Source: Bordetella parapertussis
GTDB taxonomy: Bacteria > Pseudomonadota > Gammaproteobacteria > Burkholderiales > Burkholderiaceae_C
Length of the DNA stretch: 64,000 bases
Assembly: GCA_945878355.1 (NCBI GenBank)
Contig: CAMCTC010000007.1
Span: forward strand, 24,590 to 88,589
Direction of reading: 5' to 3'
In this document: piece by piece, positions 38,101 through 50,100 of the stretch
Position numbering within the stretch: the first letter of the stretch is position 1
Layout of the letters: every line of letters begins with the position of its first letter
The notes under the pieces: model-generated
Seen by the model: the letters and a program-made list of their open reading frames with translations, nothing else
Database searches by the model: none
Told to the model about the DNA's origin: nothing
Made by a program: the position numbers and the translations under genes

Positions 38101-41100
38101 AGCGTCAAGGCACTGCCTGTGACGAAGTAGATCTGGCTCGCGCCACGGACGATGAGGTTGCCGCCGTTGCTGATCGTCACGCCTTTGTTGAAGATCACGC
38201 GACCGGTGGCGTTGATGACCAGATTGCCATCGACGGTGACCGCTTCGTCGAACACCACGTCGTGCGCCGTCGCTGCAGTGCCGGCCGCCTCGGCGCCGAT
38301 CACCAGGTCACCACCACCGCCCGACAGTGCAATCGAGCCGTGGAACTCGATGTTGCCGCTGGCGTTGATGCGCAGATCGCCTGCGATCGCGATCGACTTG
38401 ACGAAATCGACGTCCACTGCGGCAGTGATCGTGATGCCGTTGATCAAGTCGGTGACGCCGATGTCCGGGGTTTCCGCCTGGCCCGCGGCCACCATGCCGT
38501 TGAACCGGATGTTGCCGCCCGCGCTGAGCGTCAGCACATCGAGCCCTGCCGTCGGCACGGGCGTGCTCGGATCACCGCCGACGAAGTTCATCTCGCCGGC
38601 CGGCAGGTCGGCATCGGGCGTGCCCATCGTGATGTCACCAACCGCCGTGATGCTGCGCTGGCCGCTGACGCGGGCCGAGTCGTTGAGCATGTAGTTGCCG
38701 ACGCTCGCGACCTGGTTGGCCATGATCGTGGTGGTGTGGCCCGAGCCATAGATCGCGATGTCGGGTGCCAACACATCGGTGCCGACATAGATCTCGCCAC
38801 CCGCGCCATTGGCGTACAGCACCAGATTGTCCCTGACCTCGATGCCGGTGTTGCCGACCGTGACCAGGTAAATCGGGTTAGCGCCACCCTCCGACCCGAC
38901 GACGATCTGGCGGAACCCGTCCTGGATCTGAGCGATATCGGGCTTCTCGATCCACAGCGCCTCTTTCTGGCTGTAGGCGTTGGTATTGTTCTTCTGCACC
39001 AGCACCATGTCACCGACCACGATCACCCGTGTCGGGTCGATCGGCGCGATGCTCAGCGTCGCACCGGCGCTGCGCAGCGTGCCCAGCAGCGAGAAGTCGT
39101 CGGCAGCGATCACGATGTCCTGTCCGCTGGCGTCCACCGAACCCGACACAGTCTGTGTGCCGGTCAGGTTGAGCGCATTGGTCTGGCCGCCTCGCGACCC
39201 GCTGCCCGCGGGCGCGCCGACCGTCACCGCATCGGTCGAGATGATCGAAACGTTCTCGCGCTCGCTGCTGCCGACCAACAACTTGCTGGCGTCGACGAAG
39301 ATAGACAGCGGGCTGAACATGAATCCCGCCACCGCATGGCCGACCTCGTGCATCGCAGTCAGCGTCAAGGTGCCGGCGCTGGTCTGCACAAAAGCGCCTC
39401 CCGCAGTTCGCAACGCAGCGCCATTCGCCACGCCGTGCGCCACAGCATCGGGGCCCGTCAACTTGGCCGCCGTGACCGCACCCGTGTCCTGGTTGACCGT
39501 GAAGCGGCCGTATTTCAGCGCCCAGTCGGCGTCGAGGTCGAAGCCGCTGTCCGAGCCTGTCATCCAGCCTGCTGCAGCACTGGCGGTCAGGATCGAGCCC
39601 TGCGTCGCACGCAGCGTGATGCCGGCACCCGCTTGGGCGCTGATCGCCATCTGACCAGCACCCTTGCTGACCGACACCAAGCTGCCCCCCGCCGTGCTGG
39701 CGTCGAATGCCGTGCTGGCGTTGATCAGGCCAGCCAACCTGGCTGCAACACTGGCCGCTGTGTCAGCACCCGCGGCGACGGTGTCGAACAGCGTCTCGCC
39801 GAGTTTGATGCCGTAGGTGTAGCCTGCGGTCACTGTCAAACCGGCCAGGTCCACCGTTCGCAGCGCGTCAAGGCTTGCGGCCGAATTGGCGGCGCCGCCA
39901 CTCACCGACACCTCGGCAACCCGGATGCCCGCCGCCAGGACCAGGTCGCTGGACTCGGCGGTCACGCTGACTGCGCCGCCGCCGGTGGTGCTGTTGCCCG
40001 TGGTGATGTTGCCGCCCAGCGTGACACCACCCTGGCCCGCATACAGCACCACCTGGCCCGAGGTCGTGGCGATGCCGCCACCGCTGCCCGGCACCGTGAT
40101 CGCCCCGCCGACGGTGGCGATGTCGACGCCGCCAGTACCGGTCACGTCGACCCGCTCGATCGTCAGCGCATCGACTTCCTCGATCGCCAGCCCGCCGCTG
40201 CCGGTCAGCGTGGCCCTCAGCGCCGCGACCTTGGTCTCTATCCTGCCTGCGGCGCCGCCGCTCGAATCGACCCCGATGCCTGCGCCTGCGCTGAGCAGCA
40301 AACGGGCATTGGGTGCGACGATGTCGGTGGCGTTGTCGGCCGCGTCCCGGATCGCGCCACCCGCTGTCAGCGCCAGGTCTGCGGCGCTGCTGGTGCGCAA
40401 CTGGCCCAGCGTCAGGCTGGTGCCCGCGAGCAGCGTGATCTGGCCGCTGCCAGCATTGACCACGGTCTCGCCGCCCATCGTCAACGCGCCGGTCTGCGCG
40501 CGCAGCGTCACGCTGCCCGAGTCGGCGCCAAAGGTCGCCCGGCTGATGTCGGCATCGTCACCCAGCGTCAAACCACCCTGTGCGCTGAACAGCACGGATC
40601 CCTGGTCGACGATCACCGCCGACGCCAGGCTGATCGAGCCCCCGCTCGAGCTCAATGTCAGGTTGTTCGTGCCCGTCGTCCCCAGCGTGCCCAGCACGTC
40701 GATCGTGCCTGCTGCCTGCACCGCAATCGCCGCGCCGGTGGTCGACACCATCTGCGTGATCGTCACCGCGTTGGCCTCGAACAAGCTGATCGCGCCGCCA
40801 GCGCGGATGTCCAGGCTGTCCGCGTCAATGGTTGCGCTCGCGCTGCTGCCCAGACTCACCGCCCCGGTGGCCGACAGCGTCACGCTGCCCGCATGGGCCA
40901 GGCTGGCAATGCTGATGTTGCTGTTAGCGCCAGTGGCGACCAAGGTCAGGTCACCCACCGTGCCAGTGATCGCGCCGATGGCCATCGAGCCACTGCTGAT
41001 CAGTGTCAGGTTGCCGCCGGCCATCGCGATCGAGCTGACCGTCAGGCTGCCGGTCTGCGTGACGCTCAAGTCGCCGTCGCCGGACATCGTGACGTGCAGC

Positions 41101-44100
41101 GTGCCGACCTGCGAGGTGATCGTCAGGTCGTCGCGGGCGGTGACGGTCAAGCTGCCGGCAGTGACCTTGCCGCCCAAGGTGATGCCTTGGCCAGCGTTGA
41201 GCGTGACCGTGCCGGCGCTGCCGACATCGATCGCCGAGACGACGACCAGATCGCCGGTGGTGGCGGCCAAGGTGATGACTTCCGGTGTGGCTTCATTCGG
41301 ATGGGTCGGCAGGTTGACCACCGTCAGGCTGCCTGTGGCCGCTTGACCGAATGAGCCCGCAGTGCGGTCCGGCACGATCAGCACATAGTCGCCGCTCACC
41401 GGCCTGGGGTTGGCGATCGCTGAATCCTGGGCCAGCGCGCCGGTGGTGAACGCCGTGTTCGCGGTCCTGGCGGTCAACACCAGGTCGGTGCCCGACGCCA
41501 CAGACGCGGTGACGGACGCATCAGCGCTGACTGCCGTGGCGAGACGCGCCAGCACGCTAGGCAGCGATTCCGACGCGCCCGAGGTCACAGAGTAAGCGGT
41601 GCCGTTGACGGTCGCGCTGTAGACAGTACCGGTCTGAATGGCTCCCGAGGCGAAGCTCAGGCTCGACACCTGGGACTGCGCGACGCTGTTCGCCCGAACG
41701 GCAGTCTTGGTCGCCGCACCCAGGTCGATCAAGCCGTTCTGCGTCACACCGACATCGCTCACGGTGAAGGCCACGTTGTTCGCGTCAGCGCTCAGCTTGA
41801 GTTTGCCAGGGACCACATTACCCGTGGTGCTGTCCAACCACAAGTCGGCAGTGACGGTACTGGAGTCGACCAGCACCTTCAACCGGGTCAGCAACTGATC
41901 GATGGTCTCACTGGCCACCGCGTTCAGGGTGAACAGCGTTCCGTTGACGGTCAAGGAATAGCTCTTGCCGACGGCGATGTCAGGATCGAACTGAACCACG
42001 GTGATCTGCTGCTGGCTGCTGCCAGAGCCGGTGGTGATGGCCACGCCGTCATCGGTTACCGGCACCTGCGCAGACAACAACGTGCCATTGACGATGAACG
42101 GCGTACCGGCCACCTTGGCCGTCAATTCCAGCGCGTTGCCGACGACAGCCGCCGTGACAGGGCTAGCTGCCGCATCGAAACTCAGGTCCAGGGCCGCGAG
42201 CACACCGGCAAGTCCAGTACTGCTGGCCGTCGCGCTGTAGACCACGCCATTGACCGCCACCTTGACGCTCGCACCCACGGGCAACTGTGCCGAGCCGCCA
42301 AAGACGACCGTGGATTTTTGCGCCACACCGCTGGAGGCGAGCGTTGTCGGCGTCGTCCCGTCGCCGGTCAATACGTCAGGCACCGGCACCGATGTCAAGG
42401 TCGCGCTGACGGAGTCGACCGTGAAGGCCTTGTTGGCAACCCTCGCCTGGAGCGTCAGCGTGTGATTGGGCGCGTCAACAGTGACGTCGAGATCGGTGGT
42501 GCGAGATGCGGTGATCACCGAAGTGCCCGCGCCGTCGGTGATCGTGATCACACCGTCCGCGGCGCTGGCCACAAAGCTCGAGCTGGCGTCAATCACGGCG
42601 GCCAGCGCGGTCGCCACGCCGGACAAAGAGGTGCTCGACGCCGTGACGCTGAAAGGCGCCGCACCGATGGTGACCGTGTAGTCTCGGCCGACGACCGTGG
42701 GCTGGGTGCCCAGGGTCACCGTGCGGTCGTCAGCCACCGCCGGGCTGGAGGCAGCAACAGCGCTGATCGCGGTGATCGGCACCACCTCGAGCGCGGTCTT
42801 CATGTTGCCGAGCAGGGTGGTCCAGTCCTTGGGGGTGGGTGACAGCCGGTCCTGGCTGTCGGCGTAATAACGCACACCGTCGACGACAACCGCAAAAGTG
42901 GTGTATGCCGGCGGCGTCGCGCTGCTTTCAAAGGCGATCTGCGAGACCTGCTTGACACCACTGGCAGCGAAGGTCGTGGGCTCGCTACCGTCGTCCAGCA
43001 CCGCACCGACCGCAGTCACGCTGGTCGAACTGACGATGAACGCGGTGCCGGGCACGTCGCCTGTCAGCACCAGTTTGCCGACGATGCCGCTGGCATCGGG
43101 TGAAACAGTGACGGCTTCGCCTGCGTCTATCCTGAACTTCAACTCGCCGAGCAGCGAGGCCCAGGACGCCGTGACGGGGGCGCTGTGCACCGTGGCTCCC
43201 AAGGCGGGATTGACCAGCGCAGCCAACCCCGTCGCGACATCGGGCAGACTCGTCGAGGTGGCCACGTAGTCCCAATGGCTGGACCCGACCGTCAGCCGGT
43301 AGGTGGCGCCAACCGAAACGACCTGGCCCGTCAGGTCGAGCAAGCGGCCGGCTTCTGTTGTGTTGACAAACTTCACCGTGTCGGCGGCGACACCTGGGAC
43401 GGTGCGGGAGGCCGAGACCACCGACTGTCCAGCGCCGCCGGTGATCGTGATCGTGGTGCTGCTGGCCGTGGCATCAAAGCTCGCGTGGGCGTTGATCGCA
43501 GTGGCCAGCGATGTGGCGATGCCGGCAACGGACCCGCCGCTGCTGGCCGTGACACTGAAGGTCTCAGCGCCGATCTGCACCTTGTAGGTATTGCCTGCCA
43601 CGAAGGTCAGATCGTTCAGGTTGATCGAACGGTCGTCGGCGACACTCGGCGCAACCACCGCTGTGATGGACGCCGCCGTGACGGCGGTCGGGTGGGTTTG
43701 CTTGGCGCTCAGGGCCAGCAGACCGGCGCCATCGGTGATATTGACGACCGAGCCTGAGGCCGCGGCCACGTAAGCTGTGGAGCCGTCGTCGGTGACCGCC
43801 GACGCCAGCGCCGTGGCGATCGCATCCATGCTGGTGCCGCTGGCCGTGACGCTGTACGCTTTGGCGTCGACGTTGATCGTGTAGGTGTCGCCGGCGACCG
43901 CCGTCAGATGGCTCAGATCCACCGCGCGATCGTCGTCAGAAACCGATCCCAAGGGGGTGATGTCGCCGCCCGCGACAGCAGTGGGGTGGGTTTGCGTAGC
44001 GCTCAAGGCCAGCAGACCCGCGCCATCGGTGATGTTGACGACCGAGCCTGAGGCAGCGGCCACGTAAGCTGTGGAACTGTCGCCGGTGACCGCCGACGCC

Positions 44101-47100
44101 AGCGCCGTGGCGATCGCATTCATGTCGGTGCCGTTGGCCGCGACACTGAACGCTTTGCCGCCGACGTAGATCGTGTAGGTATCGCCGACGACAGCCGTGA
44201 GCGCAGCAAGGCTCACGGCGCGGTCGTCACCCGCTGTCGGCGCAGCCACGCCAGTGATCCGTGAGTCAGCGAGCGCCACGTCCGGCGCAATGACATCGAA
44301 TTTCATCGGCTGGCTGCCTGCGCCAGCGATCGCGACATAGGCGTTGTCACCGACGCGCGCATCGTAGGCATGGCCGTTGACCACCACCGTGTAGACACTG
44401 CCCGCGGCTGGCGCGCTGCCGGCGAAAGTCAGGTCGTTGACCTGCTGGAGGGCACCCGACCCGGGCATCTGAGCCGGGATCACGAGGCCGGCCTCAAAGG
44501 CCGACAGCACCTGCTCGATCGCCAGGCTGCCTATGGTGAAGGCGACACCTGGTGTGACTCCCGTGAGCACCAGCTGCCGATCGTCAGCGCGGACATCGAC
44601 CGTCACCTTGCCACTGGCCACGAGCTGCGATTTCAAACCTTCGAGCACGCTGGTCCATTCCGCCGTCACCCCGGCCGTCACGCCCGGCTGCACGCTGTAG
44701 GCGACGTTGTCCAGCGTGACGGTGTAGCGGTAGTCGCTGCCGATGAAGTCGCCAAACGCGACCCGGTCGACCTGGGCTGATGCCGCGGTGGGCGCCGTGC
44801 TCAGCGTCGGCGTCAGGGTCTGGGCGCTGCCCGATGCGGCTGACAACCCCGACTGGTTCGAGGTCGTGGCGCCCTGGGCCAGGCCGACGCCCGCGCCACC
44901 CACAGCGGTGTAGCGGACTTCGACCTCGTCGTTGACGCCTTGTTTCGACGGATCGCTCAGGATCATCGGTGCGTGCGAGTTGGCCTGACCCTGGTTGATC
45001 GTGACCTTGTAGCCATACAGGTCTGCAACGTTCTGGTCCAACGCGTAGCTTGTGATGACCCCAGCGCTGTTGCGAACCGGCGCAGCCCACTCATAGACCG
45101 TGAGTTTGGCGTCGACCGTCACGGTACTGCCAGCGATCTTCTCGGAGCCCAGGCCGAAAGCCGCCTCGACATCGTCGATATAGAGATTGGCGCCCGACTT
45201 GATGGCGATCGCGTCGCCGCCCGCGACGTTGCGAACCTGGCGCAAATACAGGTCGCCACCCGACTGGATATTGATCCGACCATCGCGGGCCAGCACCGAA
45301 TCGACGACCAGATCGGTGGCCTCGTTGATCGAGATATCGCCCACCGTGTTGCCGCCGATCTTGGATTCGACGCTGATGCTGGTGACCAAGGTGTTGAGCT
45401 GCACGCCGTAGTTGGCGGTCACGCCCAGGTGGTCGGCGATGAACACCGACGAGCCGTCGGCGCTGACCGAGGTGGCGGTCAGCGTCACGTCGCCGCCCTG
45501 CGCCGTGTCGGCGCTGACGATGCCGCCCTGGATCGTCAGCGTGCCGGTGATGTCCATCGTCACGTTGCGCGCCGGGGCGTAACCCGTCACACCGCCGACA
45601 AAACCGGTCAACACCAGGCTCGAGCCCAGCTTGACATAGATGTCCTTGAGGGCGCGCAGCTCGAAATTGACCGCTGGCAGCGCATTGGTCTGGATATTGA
45701 TGAAGCCGCTGGCCTGGTCTGTCAAATTGTCATAGACAGCGGTCGCGGTGTTGTAGGCCCGCTTGCTGATCAAGTGGTCACCGCGGGCCTGGATGATGAG
45801 CTCGTCGATCTTGCCGTCGCCATCAGAGGCGAGCACGGCGATGGTGCCGCTGAGCATCACATCCTCACCGGCGATCAGCTCCAAGCGCTTGGACGCGGTC
45901 AAGGTGCCTGTCAGGCTCAGCGTGCCGCCAGTCTCGAGGATCAGCGTCTCCGAAGCCAGGTTCGCAGGCAACAGCCGGGTCCGGGTGGCGTCGGTCGCGC
46001 CGAACAAGAAATAGTTGCCCGCACGGTACTCCATGCGCTCGGGTGCGTTGAAGAAGCGGTACAGGTCGACCGTGTTGTGCGCGGCAAAGCCCACGCCGCG
46101 GCTGTACTCGATCGAGTCGCCGCTGGTCGGCGCGGCCACCCGAACACTGTCAAGAACGCTGCTGAGCTTGACCGTGTTGCCGATCACCTTGGCCGCCGCG
46201 CCCACGCGCAACTCATTCTGCGCAGACAGCGCCACGGTGCTCGTGCCGTCGTCAGTGAACGAAGCGGTCGAGCCCAAGGCCAGGCTGGTCTGTGCCCGCA
46301 GCACATCCAGACCGACGCTCCTCTCGAGCGCCCCGTCGAAGTCCTGCAGTCGGACATCGCCAGCAACGGTCAGCGCGTCCAGGATGTTGGCAGCGATCTG
46401 CAGGCTGCCGATGCCGGTCTGTGCACGCAGCGTCAAGCGGTTGGCGACCAGGTCGACTGCCGTGTCGGCCGAGGCCTCGCCGATTCGTCCACCCGCGGTC
46501 AAGCTGATGTTGCCCGAGGAAGACACGGTGGTGGCTTGGGCGCTGGAACTGCCGCTGCTGAGCATCGGCGCATCGGCCGCGCTGAGCAGGTAGACGCCAG
46601 CCGACGCCGAATCGACCAGGATGCTGCCGGCCGCAGTGACCAAGATGTCAAGCCCAGCCTTGTTGCTGGCGAGCCGCAGCGCGCTGAGCTTGACGTCGCC
46701 AGCGGCGTTGAGCGTGAAGCCGCCCTCGGTGACGGTGAAGCTGTCGGACGCCGATCGACCGACGGCGATCGCTCGGTTGCCTTGGGTCAGTGTGACATTG
46801 CCAGGATCAGAGGTCGTGCCGACCAGCGTGTTGATCTGGGTGACCAGGTTCAGACCACCGCGGGCAGCGACCGTCAGCACGTCACCCGTCAACAGCCCGC
46901 CGCTCTGCACCAGCCCACCGCTGGCGGTCAGCGTCAGGTCGCCGCGGTCCTGGCTGTACAGCGTGACCAGTGTCAACGCATCGGCCGCCGTGCTGTCGCT
47001 CGTCAGCGAGATGTCGTTGCGGTCGCTGCTGCCGTTGGCGCGAACCAGCGTCGCGACAATCTTGCCACTGGCAGCGTCCACGCTGCCGTCGCCCAACAGA

Positions 47101-50100
47101 CCCCGGGTGGCGTGAACCGTCACCGAGCCATCGGCAGCGATCGCGCTGTTGATCGTCAGATTGCCGGTGTTGCGCAAGTCGATGTTGCCTGCAGCGCTCA
47201 GCGCAAGGTCGACCTGCTGGACCAGGCTGCTCAGCGTCAGCCCGGTGTCGGCATGGGCATAGAGCGACTTGGCGGTGATCAGCCCGCTGGCCAGCGATCT
47301 GCTGGCCGCGCCGATGGACTCGGTCTGCTTGACCTGCTCGATCCGGCCACTGTCGGCCAGCAGCGTGACCTGCCCGTCGGTGCCGGTGGCCGACAGCGTG
47401 CTGTCGTTGAGCACGATGTTGCCGCTGTAATGCCCTGCGCTGAGCCTGAGCTCGCCGTCGCTGCCAGCATGGTTGGCCGTGGCGGTCAAACGGGCTTGCG
47501 CATCGCCGCTGATGTTGCCCGATCCGGCGACATCGTGGCCCGCGATCACCGTGATCGTGCCTGCGGTGATCGCACCGCTGAGCGCGACGCCACGGTTGGC
47601 GTAGACCGTGGCCGTCAACAGCTTGTCCACGCTGGCGTCGGCGCTGGCTGCAGCGATCTGGCCGCCGACGGTGGCGTCGGTCCCCGCGTCGATCAGCACC
47701 GTGCCGCCGGTGCCGGTGGCCTTGAGCTGGACCGAGTCGTCGATCTGCAGCGCTGCGCCAGCGCCCAGGTCGATGTGCGCAGCACTCAGCACGGTGCCAA
47801 CTTGGCGCCCACTGAACAGCTGGCCTTTGAGCTCGAGCAGCGCGCCCGAATCGATCGTGATGTCGGCGGCGATCAAGCTGATCGGGTCGCCCGCCGTTGG
47901 TGTGGACGCAGCGCGGCCCAGCGCCTGCATCTGCCCGCTGATGTGAACCTCGTCGGCCGCGTCGATGGTGATCGACGCGCCGGCGACCGAGCTGCCGAAT
48001 GCGCCGTAGGTCTGCGCCGAAGAATCGACCAGCGTCATCACGGTGCTCAGCACCGTGCGCTGCTCGGTGATCGGCACGGTCTTCCAGACCGTCACGTCGG
48101 TGGTCGTGATGCTCTGAACGTCTTTGATCACGGTCTGGTAGACCGGCATCGGGTTGAAGATGTCGTGCGCGAACCCGGCAACTTCATAGCTGTACTTGAC
48201 ACGCTGGTCAAAGACGTTATGCGCGTCGGAGGTCCACTTGTACTGGTAGTCCGTGAAGGTGTCGGTCACCGCCTTGGTCAGCTCATTGCGACCGTAAGCC
48301 GTCACCATGATGTCGTCGTTCGAACCGGTCTCGCCGCCACTGCGGTAATCGGCAGTGCCGTTGACCTGCTGGTAAGTGCCTTTCCAGCCGGCATAGTTGA
48401 CGCCGCCCGACTGTCCTTGCATCGTGCCCACGCTGCCGTTGTCTTCGTAGGTCGTGCTCGCGGTCAGCGCGCTGCCGTTCGATGTCGACGACAGCTTGTA
48501 GAGGACGCGGTTGGTGAACTCCCACGGGATGAAGTCATCGTCGTGGGTGCCGTTGTCATGCGACTCCCACATCAGCTGCACCCAAGGACCCCAGTACTTG
48601 AAGGTATAGGCCAGCTGCCCGGCACGCGTGCTGCTGCCCGTCTGGTTCAGCGAAGATGTGTCGCTGGTCAGCGTCGAAATAAAGGTGTTGTAGGCAGAGA
48701 TCAGGTCGGTGTAGCGCGAGTGGCTGCCCTCGGCCGGCGAGTCATTGCTGGAGACTCCGTCAGCGGTCTTTTCCCAGACCCAGTTCGGGTCGCGCAGGAA
48801 ATCGGCGACGGCGGTGCTGCTGCCAGAACTGCCCGGTGCGTTGGACGTGATGCTGAAGACGCGGTCACCGCTGGACGGGTTGTAGGTGACCTTCCATCGC
48901 GCCGCGCCGTCATCGACCATCGCATGCGGCTCGACGTATCCGCCTGGGAAATTGCTGCCATTGAAGACAAAGTTGGAGGTCAGCTGTTTGTAGCTGACGG
49001 CCGCCTCGTCCTTGTAAGTGCCCACCAGCTCACCGGCGCTGTAGTCCTGACCGGCAACGCGGGCCGGTTGCCCGACCGACCAATTGCCGTCGTTGACGCC
49101 ATTGGCGCTGTTGTCGCCGCTCAGGTATTGCGCCGGCGCGTTCGTGACGATGCGCAGGATGTCTTCCTGCGCGCCGACGGGCATGCTGACGTACTTGTCC
49201 TTCCAGCCGGCGACCGGCAGGTAGTAGACCTTCGTGGCGTTGGCGCTCCAAGACGGCGTCCAGGCGGTCTGGGTGACGGCGGGGCCCACGGTCGTGACGG
49301 TCAACGGATTGCTGTACGCGAACCGATACAGCGGCATGTAGCCGGTGTTGTTGAGCACGGCCTGGCGCTCGGTGTCGTTGAGCTGGCTGAACGCTCGGTA
49401 GTAGTTGTTCCGGTTGTCGGTGTTCGGCGCGAAATCTTGCGGCGGGCTGGCGATGGTGACTGCCGGCACCCCTTCGGAGGCGTTGTTGGTCCAGTTGATC
49501 TGACTGTTCCTGTAGTCCAGACCTTCGATCAGCACCTCGAGGAACTGTTTGCTCGCAGCCGCGTTCGGGTTGTAGTAACCGATCTGCTCGAGCGTGACAT
49601 CCATCTTGTTGTAGAACGAGCCGGTCTTGACCATCTCGGTGCCCACCTGCTCGGTGAACTGGGTCGGCGTGTAGGCGATGTCCTTGACCTGCACCGTGCC
49701 ATCGGCCACCTGCTGGTAGCCGACGACCACGGCCTCGGTGCTCGCCACCGTGTTGTACACCGGGACCTGGATCGCGCTGGGCGCGCCAACCCCAAGATCG
49801 GCATTGAGCACCACCGAGCCGCCGGCACGCATCGTGATCGCGCCAGCAGCGGTGACCAGGCCTTGCCCCTGGATGGTGATATCGCCGCCGCTGAGTTGGC
49901 TGCGAGCGATCGGCGCCTCGAGCTGCGCGCGGGTCCAGCGCATGTTGACACCGGCATTGAGGTCGATGCGATCGTTAGAGCTGAGGTAGCCGCCGATCGT
50001 CAGGTTGCCGCCCGAGTTGAACAGCACGCGGCCATTGGTCAGGCCGGCGTCGAACGGATCTGCACCGACCGTCGTCAACAGGCCGGCGGCGATGCGGCCG

